Assembly (NCBI GenBank): GCA_963738835.1
Contig: CAVTYH010000001.1
Coordinates: forward strand, 620,001-684,000
Direction: 5' to 3'
Source: CAVTYH01 sp963738835
Lineage (GTDB): Bacteria > Planctomycetota > Planctomycetia > Pirellulales > JADZDJ01
DNA length: 64,000 nt
The first letter of the stretch is position 1. Each line of letters starts with the position of its first letter. Shown piece after piece: positions 29,050 through 38,500 of the stretch. The notes under the pieces were generated by a model that searched no databases, was not told the DNA's origin, and worked only from the letters and a program-made list of their open reading frames with translations. A program made the position numbers and the translations under genes.

Positions 29050-30213
29050 ATGTCTCTAACCGCCAAAAACATTGCCGTCCTGGGATCGACCGGCTCGATT
29101 GGTGTAAGCACGTTGGAAGTGGTGGCAGCGAGCGAGAGAAGATTGAAACCGATGGCGCTGGCGGCTCGTAACAGCACGCAGATTTTATTGGAACAAGCTC
29201 GACAGTTTCGGCCACGTTGGATCGTGGTGACCAATGCTGAAGCGGCGGCCAGTCAGGATTGGAGCGATTTGCCGCGCGAAACGGAATTGCTAATCGGACC
29301 GGAATCGCTCGCAAAAATCGCAGCAGTGCCGGAAATCGATTGCGTCGTGGCCGCTATCGTCGGCGCCGCTGGACTCGAAAGCACCTGGGCCGCGTTGGAA
29401 GCCGGGAAAGAGGTCGCTTTGGCTAACAAAGAGACGTTGGTCATGGCCGGCCCACTGGTCATGCGATTGGCGGACCAGACCGGGGCCAAGATTTTGCCCA
29501 TCGACAGCGAACATAGTGCAGTGTTCCAGTGCTTGCAGTCCGGCCGGCGGGAGGAACTTAAGCGGATTGTGCTGACCGCTAGCGGCGGGCCATTTCGCAA
29601 TCACACCGTAGAACAATTGGCCCGTGTGAAGGTGGAAGAGGCCTTGGAGCATCCCACCTGGGACATGGGTCCCAAAATCACGATCGATTCCGCCACGATG
29701 ATGAACAAAGCCCTGGAAATTGTCGAAGCCCGGTGGCTGTTCGATTTGGTGCCGGAGCAAATCGACGTGGTGATTCATCCGCAATCGATTGTGCATTCAA
29801 TGGTCGAATTCATCGATGGCTCGACGATTGCACAGCTCAGCTCGCCCGACATGCGGTTGCCGATTCAGTATGCTTTGTATTATCCGGAGCGACGGCCAGG
29901 CATTTCGCAGAAAATGGATTTCACGAAGTCGCAGCGACTCGATTTCGAACCGGCCGATCCGGTAAGGTTTCCCGCCTTGCAACTGGGCCAACAAGCGGCC
30001 CATAGCGGCGGCACCACCGGGGCCGTGCTGAATGCGGCCAACGAAGAGGCCGTCCGCAGTTTTTTGGGCGGCGAGCTAGATTTTGTCGAAATCGTGCCGG
30101 TTTGCCGAAGTATTGTTGAACATCACACGTTTGAGGCTCAGCCCACGCTTGCGCGGCTTTTGGAAGTCGATCGTTGGGCGCGTCAGGAGGTCACACGTTG
30201 GGTATGCACTTGA
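29050..30213 (+). CDS. dxr: 1-deoxy-D-xylulose 5-phosphate reductoisomerase
   Basis: Second enzyme of the MEP isoprenoid pathway, making 2-C-methyl-erythritol 4-phosphate. ATG 29050 gives NIAVLGSTGSIGVSTLEVV, the normal NADPH-binding start; an upstream in-frame start at 29002 lies in the palindromic repeat and was rejected. Further landmarks are ALANKETLVMAGPLVM, PIDSEHSAVFQCLQ (metal and substrate binding), LTASGGPFR, HPTWDMGPKITIDSATMMNK and VVIHPQSIVHSMVEFIDGS. The product is about 387 residues, the family norm. Its 3' end overlaps the rseP ATG by ten bases; the dxr-rseP order is common in bacteria and suggests co-transcription. Confidence 0.96.
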   Translation: MSLTAKNIAVLGSTGSIGVSTLEVVAASERRLKPMALAARNSTQILLEQARQFRPRWIVVTNAEAAASQDWSDLPRETELLIGPESLAKIAAVPEIDCVVAAIVGAAGLESTWAALEAGKEVALANKETLVMAGPLVMRLADQTGAKILPIDSEHSAVFQCLQSGRREELKRIVLTASGGPFRNHTVEQLARVKVEEALEHPTWDMGPKITIDSATMMNKALEIVEARWLFDLVPEQIDVVIHPQSIVHSMVEFIDGSTIAQLSSPDMRLPIQYALYYPERRPGISQKMDFTKSQRLDFEPADPVRFPALQLGQQAAHSGGTTGAVLNAANEEAVRSFLGGELDFVEIVPVCRSIVEHHTFEAQPTLARLLEVDRWARQEVTRWVCT

Positions 30214-32413
30214 TTGCAGCACTGTCGTGGTTTTTGGAGCCCGCTCATTGGCTCGTTGTTTTGCAGGTGGCTGCAGGACTCGGTTTCGTGATTTTCGTGC
30301 ATGAGCTGGGGCATTTCCTCGTTGCCAAAGCTTGCGGCGTAAAGTGCGAGAAGTTTTACCTCGGCTTCGATATCTACGGTTTGAAAATCGCCAAGTTTCA
30401 GTGTGGCGAAACCGAATACGGCATCGGCATTTTGCCACTGGGCGGTTATGTGAAGATGCTTGGGCAAGACGACAACCCAGCCCGCATGGCGGAAGAAACC
30501 CGCGCGCGAAGTTGCAATCGGCGGGCACCACCTACTCTGCTGCCACAGGTGCCAACTTTGAAACCGCCGAGCACGCCCCGCCCCTCACTCACGGCGACCT
30601 GCCGCCGGAACCAGTTTCTGATCTGCATGTCCCGTACGATCCTCGCAGTTACATGGCCCAAAGTGTACCCAAACGGATGGCCATCATTTCCGCTGGTGTC
30701 ATTATGAATGTCATTTTCGCGTTCATTATGGCCTCGGTGGCGTATTGCATCGGCGTTAAAGAAACACCGTGCATTGTGCGGGCCGTCGTGCCTGGCGGAG
30801 CAGCGTGGCAGGCGGGACTACAATCGGGGGATGTTGTGAAACGGATTGGCAAAATCAAAAACCCACGCTTCAAAGATTTGCAAACCGGCGTGACGCTTGG
30901 CGACTTGGAACATGGCGTGGAATTCGAAATCTATCGCCCCATCACTGAAAAAATGTTCACTGTCGTGTTGCACCCCGATAAAAGTCTGGGCGTGCCAATG
31001 ATCGGTGTCGTCGGTCCTTGGAAACCAGAGTTGATTGATGAAAAAGACATCAAACCAACGCTGAAGTTCTCGCCAGCATGGCAGGCAGAACCGAATTTTG
31101 AACCCGGCGACCGATTTGTGCAAATCAATGAAATGCCAATCAAAGATCAAGTCGATGTGCAACGTGCCTTGGTTCGCCACGTGGACGACAAGATTGCAGT
31201 TTCCGTCCAGCGAGCAACCAAAGATAAAGACGCGAGCAAGCCGCCAACCGAAGAGCCGCCAGTAGATAAGGAACTTGCCGGAAAACCAGTGGAGATTTCA
31301 GTTGAGCCAACTTCGATGCGTGATTTTGGGCTCGTGATGGACATGGATCCGATCTCCGCAGTGCAGCCCGATTCTCCAGCGAAAGCAGCCGGATTAGAAG
31401 CTGGCGACAAGATCATCTCGATCGACGGACAGCCCGTGGGTAATCCAATCACACTGCCCGACCGGATGCGCCGCGCAGGGCTGGAAGGAAAGACGCTCAA
31501 TCTCGAGATCGAGCGGAAGTCGGAGTCGAAGCCTTTAACATTGCAAATTACTCCACGCGTGCCGGAATCTGCGGACGAATTGCTTCCGACCAACCCGCTG
31601 TCGGCCCCTGCGCTGGGAATCGCCTACAAAGTTTGGACAAAAGTTGCAGCGGTAACTGCCAACACTCCGGCCGCTGATGCCAAATTGCACCCGGGTGATG
31701 AAATCATTTCAGCAAAATACCTTGCACCGCCGAAAAAAGACGGCGCTGCGAAAGAGGATGCAAATCCGACGGAATCCTCTGAACTTACGAAAGTCGATTT
31801 CGATGGCAAAGATCCCGCCTGGCCGTATTTCGTTTGGGAAGTGCTGACGTTTGCCGATCCTGAAGCCCGCTGGGAGTTGGAAGTGCGCAACGGCAATGAG
31901 ACTCGCAAGATTGAGTTGCAGACGGTGGAATTAAAGGACGATGCTGGTCGGGTGCTGCATACCCCTGCACGAGGCTTCCTGTTTCAGCCACTATTTACGG
32001 TGCATGTTGCCGATTCATTTGCCTCGGCCGTACGGCTTGGTGGACGGGAAACGCTCGACAATTTACTGCTTGTCTATCGCTTTCTGCAAAAAATCGGCCA
32101 GAAACAGATTTCAGTAAAGCTGCTCGGCGGACCGGTGGAAATATTTCGACAGGCAGGCCGGTCGGCGCAGCAAGGCTGGTCCGACTTTCTGTTGTTCCTC
32201 ACGATGCTTAGCGCCAATCTGGCCGTCATTAATTTTCTCCCGATCCCCGTGCTCGACGGCGGGCACATGGTATTTTTGGCCTACGAGCTGATTCGCGGCA
32301 AACCGGCCAGCGAACGGGTCATGGTGGCGTTCACTTATGCGGGGATGATTTTTATTCTGTCGCTGATGTTGTTTGTGTTGGCCCTAGATACGGGGCTGAT
32401 TTCTCGTCGCTAG
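30204..32413 (+). CDS. rseP: site-2 protease RseP-like zinc metalloprotease (frameshifted)
   Basis: Inner-membrane protease that cleaves transmembrane segments such as anti-sigma factors. GFVIFVHELGHFLVAKACG has the HExxH motif, and NFLPIPVLDGGHMVFLAYEL holds the third zinc ligand (LDGGH). Two PDZ-like domains lie between (IVRAVVPGGAAWQAGLQSGD; AVQPDSPAKAAGLEAGDKII), and a third PDZ-like segment starts near NTPAADAKLHPGDEI. The central part is longer than in E. coli, about 736 residues against 450. ATG 30204 follows CAGGAGG inside the dxr end. A C is missing near 30507 (ACCCGCGCGCG), which splits the gene into two frames. A Pro/His-rich insert around residues 105-135 is unusual. Confidence 0.9.
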
Positions 32414-32492
32414 ATCAAGCTGGGACTGTCGTCACACGGTTGCCAATGCATCGATATCGCCGAAGCTCACTTCCTACGATTCAAGATCTGTA

Positions 32493-32759
32493 ATGATGCC
32501 AGCGCCGAAAGCCATGTCCAAAAAGACGGATCAAAAGAAACGCAAACCGATTCGCATCCCGGCTGATTTCCGCCAGGCCCTTGGCAGAAGCAAAAAGGCG
32601 GCCGAGACCTTCCACGGTTTCAGCCCCAGCCACAAGCGGGAATGCATCAGGTGGATCATCGAAGCGAAGCGGCCTGAAACCAGACAAAAACGCATTCATT
32701 CCGCTATCCAGTGGCTGGCCGAAGGGAAATCGCAGAACTGGCGGGATGAACGAAAGTAA
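32493..32759 (+). CDS. YdeI/OmpD-associated family protein
   Basis: 88 residues containing the C-terminal signature of the family: ALGRSKKAAETFHGFSPSHK, RECIRWIIEAKRPETRQKRI and WLAEGKSQNW. Longer relatives have an extra N-terminal domain (DUF1801-like), so this is the short form. The N-terminus is Lys-rich. Family function is not settled; some members are annotated as bacteriocin-protection proteins. It stands alone between rseP and lpxD with about 80 and 120 bases on either side and shows no sign of a frame break. Confidence 0.8.
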   Translation: MMPAPKAMSKKTDQKKRKPIRIPADFRQALGRSKKAAETFHGFSPSHKRECIRWIIEAKRPETRQKRIHSAIQWLAEGKSQNWRDERK

Positions 32760-32876
32760 TCTGCCTTCCAAGCGATCTTGATTTGAGTTCCATCGGCGGG
32801 GTAGATTGCGGCACCCTCGCCCGGCCATGCACGGGTGTGGAATTCGAATTACGGCTGCGTTGGAAAGGATGCCACC

Positions 32877-33941
32877 ATGCCTATTCGCCTGGCGGATTTG
32901 GCCCATATTGTCGACGGGCACGTGCTGGGCGACGGCACGCGCCTGATCGCGGGGGCCAATGCCCTGAATGCCGCCGGGCCAGACGACATTACGCTGGTCG
33001 ATTCTGCCGATAAGGTGCATCGTTTGGCACGCAGCCAAGCCGGCGCAGTTGTGGTGCCGCGAAGTTTAGGACCGCTCGATCGTCCGGTCATTCAAGTCGG
33101 CGACGTGCATGCGGCCTTTTCAGACATCGTTTGCTATTTTCGGCCGCCGCGAGAAAAACCGCGGGCTGGCGTTCATCCGATGGCGATGGTTGCCTGGACG
33201 GCCAAAATTGCCCGTGGGGCGACCATTCATCCCGGTGCCACAATTGGCGACGACGCGGAAATTGGCCCTGGCACCGTAATTCATAATGGGGTTCACGTGA
33301 TGGCCGGGTGCCGGATTGCCGATCACGTGACCATTTTCCCCGGCGCGGTGCTTTACGAAAACACGCGTGTTGGCTCGCGCTGCATCATTCATGCTGGCGT
33401 TGTGCTAGGCGCTCACGGTTTCGGCTACAAGTTCCTCGATGGCAAACATGTGCTGTCGTCGCAGTTAGGCTATGTGGAATTATGTGCCGACGTGGAAGTC
33501 GGCGCCGGCAGCACGATCGATCGCGGCACTTACGGCGCGACGCTGATTGGCGAGGGCACGAAAATCGATAACCTCGTGATGATTGCCCACAACTGCCGCA
33601 TCGGTAGACACAATTTGATTTGTTCTCAAGTCGGCGTGGCGGGTAGCACCTCGACCGGCGATTATGTGGTAATGGCTGGCCAGGTCGGCGTGCGCGATCA
33701 TGTTCACATTGGTACGAAAGCCGTGCTTGGCGCAAAAGCAGGTGTCTCTAGCGATGTGCGCGAAGGCGTTCACATGCTGGGTACTCCGGCGGTACCGGAG
33801 CGCGAACAAAAGCTGCTCTTCGCTTTGACTTCAAAGCTACCGGAGATGCGCAAGCAACTGAAGGAACTACAGCGGCAAATCGATGAACTGACTCATAGCC
33901 CGATCGAAGCTCGCGACAACACCCGAAATGAAGCCGCCTGA
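32877..33941 (+). CDS. lpxD: UDP-3-O-(3-hydroxyacyl)glucosamine N-acyltransferase LpxD
   Basis: Third step of lipid A synthesis: adds the N-linked acyl chain. ATG 32877 gives MPIRLADLAHIVDGHVLGDG, the uridine-binding N-domain; the in-frame ATG at 32835 adds residues not found in the family. A long left-handed beta-helix of hexapeptide repeats follows (ARGATIHPGATIGDDAEIGP). HAGVVLGAHGFGYKFLDGKH contains the catalytic His region (G-x-x-GFGY), and DRGTYGATLIGEGTKIDNLV, AHNCRIGRHNLICSQVGVAG are diagnostic. A C-terminal helix (ELQRQIDEL) forms the trimer tip. It overlaps lpxI by 14 bases. The presence of lipid A genes supports a Gram-negative type envelope. Confidence 0.95.
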   Translation: MPIRLADLAHIVDGHVLGDGTRLIAGANALNAAGPDDITLVDSADKVHRLARSQAGAVVVPRSLGPLDRPVIQVGDVHAAFSDIVCYFRPPREKPRAGVHPMAMVAWTAKIARGATIHPGATIGDDAEIGPGTVIHNGVHVMAGCRIADHVTIFPGAVLYENTRVGSRCIIHAGVVLGAHGFGYKFLDGKHVLSSQLGYVELCADVEVGAGSTIDRGTYGATLIGEGTKIDNLVMIAHNCRIGRHNLICSQVGVAGSTSTGDYVVMAGQVGVRDHVHIGTKAVLGAKAGVSSDVREGVHMLGTPAVPEREQKLLFALTSKLPEMRKQLKELQRQIDELTHSPIEARDNTRNEAA

Positions 33942-34851
33942 GGAAACAGTTCGATCGACCTTTGTTGCTTCATCAGCCCGTGTCGGCATCGTTGCAGGCT
34001 GGGGACGGTTTCCGATTGTCGTGGCCGAATCGCTCAAACGGCAGGGGTTTCAGACGTATTGTGTGGCGTTAAAAGATCACGCCGATCCGGCGCTGGAGCG
34101 AATTTGCGATGATGTGCAGTGGACCGGTCTTGCGAAACTTGGCCACGCCATTCGTTATCTGCGTCACAGCGGAGTGCGCGATGCAACATTGGCCGGTAAG
34201 GTCTTCAAAGTGCGGTTGTTTCAGCGCGGGGCATGGATCAAACATCTGCCCGACTGGACGTGTATCCGCACGTTCTGGCACCATTTTGTCACGACGAAAA
34301 AGGATCGCAAAGACGATACATTACTATTGGCGATCGTAAACGCCTTTGCAGAAGCTGGAATTGCGCTTCTTCCCGCGACCGATTATGTTCCGGAGCTGCT
34401 CGTGAAATTCGGACAACTCACACGGCTAGGTCCCACAAGGGCACAGCAAAGGGACATTGAGTTTGGCTGGCACCTGGCAAAAGAAATGGGCCGCCTCGAC
34501 ATTGGCCAAAGCGTGGTCGTGAAGGATCGCGCGTGTTTAGCCGTCGAAGCAATCGAAGGCACCGACGAGTGCATTCGCCGGGCGGGGCAGCTGTCACCGG
34601 CGGGCGGATTTACCGTGGTGAAGGTCGCCAAGCCGCAGCAAGACATGCGTTTCGATGTACCCACCATCGGTGTCCGAACGCTGGAAACGATGTCAGCCGC
34701 CGGCGCGAAGATGCTAGTGGTTGAAGCCGGCAAGACGATTCTCGTCGACGAACCGCAATTTCTTGAATTCGCCGATTGGCACAAGTTGATTGTCGTCTCC
34801 CTCGACAGCGCGGCATCGTCTGAACGCCTCTTGCGTGATGATGCTGCTTAG
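33928..34851 (+). CDS. lpxI: UDP-2,3-diacylglucosamine pyrophosphatase LpxI
   Basis: 307-residue DUF1009/LpxI protein that hydrolyses UDP-2,3-diacylglucosamine to lipid X; it replaces LpxH in many bacteria. Landmarks are VGIVAGWGRFPIVVAESLKR, KLGHAIRYLRHSGVRDATLA, GKVFK, the middle DDTLLLAIVNAFAEAGI, and the C-terminal DIGQSVVVKDRACLAVEAIE, GTDECIRRAG and KVAKPQQDMRFDVPTIGVRT. The Asp in QQDMRFDVPTIG lies in the catalytic region of the family. It overlaps the end of lpxD, so the two lipid A steps are coupled although lpxA and lpxB are not in this window. Confidence 0.93.
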   Translation: MKPPEETVRSTFVASSARVGIVAGWGRFPIVVAESLKRQGFQTYCVALKDHADPALERICDDVQWTGLAKLGHAIRYLRHSGVRDATLAGKVFKVRLFQRGAWIKHLPDWTCIRTFWHHFVTTKKDRKDDTLLLAIVNAFAEAGIALLPATDYVPELLVKFGQLTRLGPTRAQQRDIEFGWHLAKEMGRLDIGQSVVVKDRACLAVEAIEGTDECIRRAGQLSPAGGFTVVKVAKPQQDMRFDVPTIGVRTLETMSAAGAKMLVVEAGKTILVDEPQFLEFADWHKLIVVSLDSAASSERLLRDDAA

Positions 34852-34928
34852 GATGAGAATACGCAATGCGTAGGTCGGGCTTAGCCTGCCTCGATAGGTG
34901 CTCGCCCCGTTGTTATTCGGAGGCACTA

Positions 34929-35426
34929 ATGCGATCTGTTAGTAAAATCGAATTGTGTTTTTGCGCAATCTTAGTTTTCTCAGTCGTCGGTTGCAGCGGA
35001 AGAACGAAGCCGGCCGCGGCACCAGCCGCTCACCACCATGTTCACGGTCCACATGACGGCGAATTGATTGAACTGGGGAATGAAGAGTATCACGCTGAGC
35101 TGTTTAACGACGACGAGCATGGCGTGGTCACCATCTACATCCTCGATAAAGAGGGCAAGCAACCGGTGCCCATTACCGAGGAAGCGATCACCATAAACAT
35201 GAAGTCGGGAGCCGGTGTCGCAGAGTTTCGATTGCCTTCCAAACCGCAGGAAAGCGACTCGCCAGGGAAGTCGTCCAGGTTTGAATCGGACCAAAAAGAT
35301 TTGAGGTTGGCCTTGGATAACCCAGAGGCCGTCCGGGAGTTACACGTGAAGATCGACGGCAAGACGTATGCGGAAAAGTTTCCCTATTATGAACCGGAGC
35401 AGCACCATCACGACGCAAATCATTAA
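34929..35426 (+). CDS. His-rich lipoprotein, possible metal binding
   Basis: ATG 34929 gives MRSVSKIELCFCAILVFSVV followed by GCSGR: a lipoprotein signal peptide with the lipobox V-V-G-C. The start at 34866 adds a non-signal extension and was rejected. The mature protein has His clusters at both ends (HHHVHGPHDGELIELGNEEY; EQHHHDANH) around a domain with EYHAELFNDDEHGVVTIYIL. I recall similar planctomycete proteins (HGPHGG-x-L), but no function is established. Histidine spacing suggests metal binding, perhaps of copper or zinc. Either inner- or outer-membrane anchoring is possible (residue +2 is Ser). It is followed by a promoter and the sigma-54 activator. Confidence 0.7.
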   Translation: MRSVSKIELCFCAILVFSVVGCSGRTKPAAAPAAHHHVHGPHDGELIELGNEEYHAELFNDDEHGVVTIYILDKEGKQPVPITEEAITINMKSGAGVAEFRLPSKPQESDSPGKSSRFESDQKDLRLALDNPEAVRELHVKIDGKTYAEKFPYYEPEQHHHDANH

Positions 35427-35582
35427 AGGACAGTGATTTGCGTCACGAATATCGGCTCGGCAAGCCGCCAATTATCGTGCGCCAGGAAAAACCGCAACTT
35501 TTACCCTCATTGTTAGCGGTTCATTGGTGGGGCGGGGCAGAGAAAAACGTTTGAAAATATTTCTGCTGGGTCGAAAAAGTCG

Positions 35583-35610
35583 TTGCAATTGGCTCAGTCG
35601 CTTTTATAAT
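35583..35610 (+). promoter_or_regulatory. sigma-70-like promoter upstream of the sigma-54 activator
   Basis: TTGCAA (35583-35588) and a perfect TATAAT (35605-35610) with a 16-base spacer. Transcription would start near 35617, giving a leader of about 175 bases before ATG 35794. Confidence 0.6.
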
Positions 35611-35793
35611 CGGGGGTGATCTTGAGGTCGAAGGAGCGGGAGTAAGTAGGCACAACTCTTTTCCACCTCGTGAACCCAAATTCACCGTGAAGTGCTAATG
35701 AGATGATTTCGAGCAAGAGTGTTTAGGCACACTTGCGGTACTTTGGTCGACGACGTGCAACAAGGGCAGGCGACGACCACCAAGTCACACACC

Positions 35794-36785
35794 ATGACGA
35801 TCACCACGAACAAATGTGCGGCCCCCTCGGCAGTCCTTTCGGACATGCCCAGTGACGAAGCTTTGGATTGGGTGGTCGGAACGAATCCTGTCGTGCGTCG
35901 CATCGCTCATCACGCCCAGCGGGCTGCCGAAGTGCAATGCCCGGTTCTCATTTGTGGCGAGACAGGGACCGGTAAGGAGCTTTTAGCGCGTCGTCTGCAC
36001 TTGACGGGTCCCCGCGTAAGCAGCCGTTTGTTCCGGTGAATTGTGCCGCGCTGACGGCCACGCTGGCAGAAAGCCAGTTGTTTGGCCACGAAAAGGGCGC
36101 GTTTACCGGTGCCCTGGGCGCTTCGCTCGGTGTCTTCCGCTCTGGTCATGGCGGGGTCGTATTTCTCGATGAAATCGGCGAAATGCCGCTCGAATTGCAG
36201 CCGAAGTTGCTACGAGTGCTGCAAGAGGGAGAAGTCACGCCGGTTGGTTCTTCCACGCCGGTAAAGGTGGATGTGCAAGTGATTGCGGCCACCAATCGGA
36301 ATTTGGAAGTGGAAGTGGCCGAAGGTCGTTTCCGCGAAGACCTGTATTACCGCTTGAATATGGTCGAACTCCAGGTGCCTCCGCTACGAAAGCGAATGGA
36401 AGACATTCCGCAGTTCATGGAGTTCTTCGCTAATCGATTCTCGCAGAAGTACAGTCGCCCCCTGTGGCGGCCCAGCGCCGAAGAGATCCGCGAGTTCTGC
36501 GAGTATTCTTGGCCCGGCAATGTGCGGCAGTTGTCGCACGTGATCGAGCAAGGTTATGTGCTCGATGCGTCTCCGCGTTTGCCGACATCCAAGCGCTCGG
36601 CCGATGGTTCTCGGCTGCCTTATTTGAATCTGACCCAGTTGCGTGACACCGCGATCCGGCAGGCCTTGGAAGTTGCCAAGGGGCATAAAGGTCGGGCCGC
36701 CAAGCTCTTGGGTGTGCATGCCAACACGCTGACCAGGCTGGTTGCACAGCTGGAAGGCGACTCAGCCACCGTCGACGAAACGTAA
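35794..36785 (+). CDS. sigma-54-dependent transcriptional activator without receiver domain (frameshifted)
   Basis: About 330 residues. After a short N-terminus (from ATG 35794, MTITTNKCAAPSAVL) the AAA+ domain starts at VVGTNPVVRRIAHHA. It has GETGTGKE (Walker A), GHEKGAFTGAL (the GAFTGA loop that contacts sigma-54), GGVVFLDEIGEM (Walker B) and RFREDLYYRLNMVELQVPPL with the arginine finger. The end is a Fis-type HTH (ALEVAKGHKGRAAKLLGVHA). No receiver, GAF or PAS domain is present, so the activator is PspF-like and must be controlled by a partner or by its level. A G is missing near 36016 (CCCCGCGTAAG), which splits the frame before NCAALTATLAESQLFGH. A sigma-54-type promoter lies about 400 bases downstream. 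Confidence 0.92.
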
Positions 36786-37300
36786 GCTCGGCGTATGCTT
36801 TTTCTGTCGCCTCTACTTCGGGCGATTCTCTGACGAGTTAGTCAAGAATCCACGGCGCTCGTTTGAGTTTGGCCATTTGAAATGCCAAGCTAGCCAGACG
36901 ATTTACGGCGACTTTTGGGCTTTTAACGCCGCTGATTCGCCTCGCGGCACGCAGTTTTCTCAACTCTGCAGCGGCTGCGAGGCCCTCTCACTGAACTAGT
37001 GAAGCATCACCATTCTGATGAATTGATGTTAAACCCCTTTGTCGATTGCGTTTAGCGCCGCATGCACCAAACGGCATCACTAAGTTAGTGATGGCCATTC
37101 GCACGTCTCAAAGCAGTATTTACATCGATTTAGATTTTTTAAATCGTTTAGCAGTCGGAACTTGCACAGAGACTTGAGGAATTCTTCGGACCCTGGCACA
37201 CGTCGTGCTTTAAGCATCCATCGAGCAAACAGGCTCGAAGCTGCCAAGTAAGGCGAACGGTTCGTCGAACAAGCAGCATGTGAGGCAACAGGACAGTGCC
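36786..37300. other. intergenic region carrying a sigma-54-type promoter
   Basis: No gene is recognised in these 515 bases. The part before 37190 has no strong features. It could hold upstream activator sites for the adjacent enhancer-binding protein. Confidence 0.5.
37193..37210 (+). promoter_or_regulatory. sigma-54 (-24/-12) promoter
   Basis: CTGGCACACGTCGTGCTT: GG and GC are exactly 12 bases apart, and TGGCAC plus TGCT match the TGGCACG-N4-TTGCW consensus with one mismatch in the -12 block. The predicted start is near 37220, about 80 bases before ATG 37301. Confidence 0.75.
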
Positions 37301-37843
37301 ATGTTAGCAACTGCAACATTTCCGATCGGCGTCAGCGAATCACCGGTTATTGGGCGCCTTGGCTTGAGCGACCGCCCCAAACGTGTTCGCCGCACCGCCA
37401 AACGCGCTCCGGCCGCTGCTAGTGTGTGCCTGATCGTTTCGCCCGATCCCCTGAAGCAAATGATGTTTGGTCAGGCGGCCAAACGGGTGGGCTGGCGCTC
37501 GGTCGTGTGTAGCGATAAGGCCACTGCGATGGAGCAGATTGCGACGGGGATGGTTGGGATGGCGCTGGTGGATGTGGCAACGGCCGAACCAGCAACAGCG
37601 GTGGAACGTCGTCTGTTGGTCGAGAGCTTGGCAGCCCACAAGAACCTGTTGACCGTGGTCTGCGGCCGCTCGAACGATTCGCAAGAGGAGATTTGGGCCC
37701 GTCAGCAGGCCGCGTGGATGTATCTAGCTGGTGTTGCGCCGGAGAGCGATTTGGCTCCAATTCTCAGCGGCGCTAAAGAAGTGGCCGACCGATTGAACAA
37801 GAAGCGCGAGCCGGCGCTGGTCGGCAGCGATTTTGATTTTTAA
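37301..37843 (+). CDS. degenerate receiver-like protein, function unknown
   Basis: 180 residues from ATG 37301 (MLATATFPIGVSESPVIGRL). After a basic N-terminal segment (SDRPKRVRRTAKRAP), residues about 40-165 read like a response-regulator fold: ASVCLIVSPDPLKQMMFGQA (first strand and helix), GWRSVVCSDKATAMEQIATG, then GMVGMALVDVATAEPA, where the Asp of LVDV sits at the phosphorylation position, and NLLTVVCGRSND. The acidic pair normally found after the first strand is replaced by SPDP, so phosphorylation is doubtful. It is the first gene after the sigma-54-type promoter and probably forms an operon with the small basic gene. No named family is recognised. Confidence 0.6.
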   Translation: MLATATFPIGVSESPVIGRLGLSDRPKRVRRTAKRAPAAASVCLIVSPDPLKQMMFGQAAKRVGWRSVVCSDKATAMEQIATGMVGMALVDVATAEPATAVERRLLVESLAAHKNLLTVVCGRSNDSQEEIWARQQAAWMYLAGVAPESDLAPILSGAKEVADRLNKKREPALVGSDFDF

Positions 37844-37902
37844 CGTTTTTGATTGCGAGCGGAGGCTCGCCGGTTTGAACCTCAAGTGTGAAAGGAAATG
37901 CA

Positions 37903-38085
37903 ATGAACGCACCGAACACTTGGATGAACGACGAAGAGCTGGAAGTAACTGCCGTAGTTTCGTATGCCCGTCGCGAACAGAGTCGTGAACAGCGCATGCG
38001 TCGGCACTCGTATGAACGGCGGGGCGCCCGGCCCAATTCGTTCAACGGCATCCATCGCCGTCGCAACAAACGTTTTGCATGGTAG
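37903..38085 (+). CDS. small basic hypothetical protein (60 residues)
   Basis: Starts at ATG 37903 after GAAAGGAAA; the in-frame ATG at 37888 overlaps that site and was rejected. The sequence is acidic first (MNDEELEVTAVVSYARRE) and then strongly basic (REQRMRRHSYERRGARPNSF, GIHRRRNKRFAW). No family is recognised. A highly charged small protein behind a sigma-54-controlled gene could bind nucleic acid or another protein; this is inference. The 60-base gap to the preceding gene suggests one transcript. Confidence 0.6.
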   Translation: MNAPNTWMNDEELEVTAVVSYARREQSREQRMRRHSYERRGARPNSFNGIHRRRNKRFAW

Positions 38086-38500
38086 AGAAAATGAGGTGTT
38101 ACGCGGGCTCCTCGGCGGAGCGATCGCGTCGAAGGCAAGCTGAGGGTCAGATAGCAAGGCAAAAGAACACATGAGGAATCGCCCGTCCGACGTGCTAAGG
38201 AACCTGTGAAGCAATCACCGAGAATTATTCCTGGCAGCGCGAAGACGACCGATAAAACAAAACAAGAGACTGTCGCCAAGGATACAAGCGATTGCGAAAT
38301 CGCGGACGCCAAGAGAACCTGAGACCGAGAACAATCCGCAACTGAATTGCAAGTGAAATGGTTTTGTGAATAAACAGGAACTGCGAAAGATGGAGTTGGA
38401 ACTTTAATTCGCGAGTCACGTTGCCGTAACTGGCGACGATATTGTCAGAAAGAGTCACACGAGTCACATCATCAACCCCTAGTCCGAAGTGAGTTTCGCC
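38086..38500. other. intergenic leader region with GAGTCAC repeats
   Basis: No gene is recognised. Three copies of GAGTCAC (38413-38419, 38452-38458, 38461-38467) precede the PEP-CTERM gene; the last two form a direct repeat two bases apart. TGGCGACGATATTGTC at 38431-38446 resembles a -24/-12 promoter but has GT instead of GC at -12. Confidence 0.4.
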
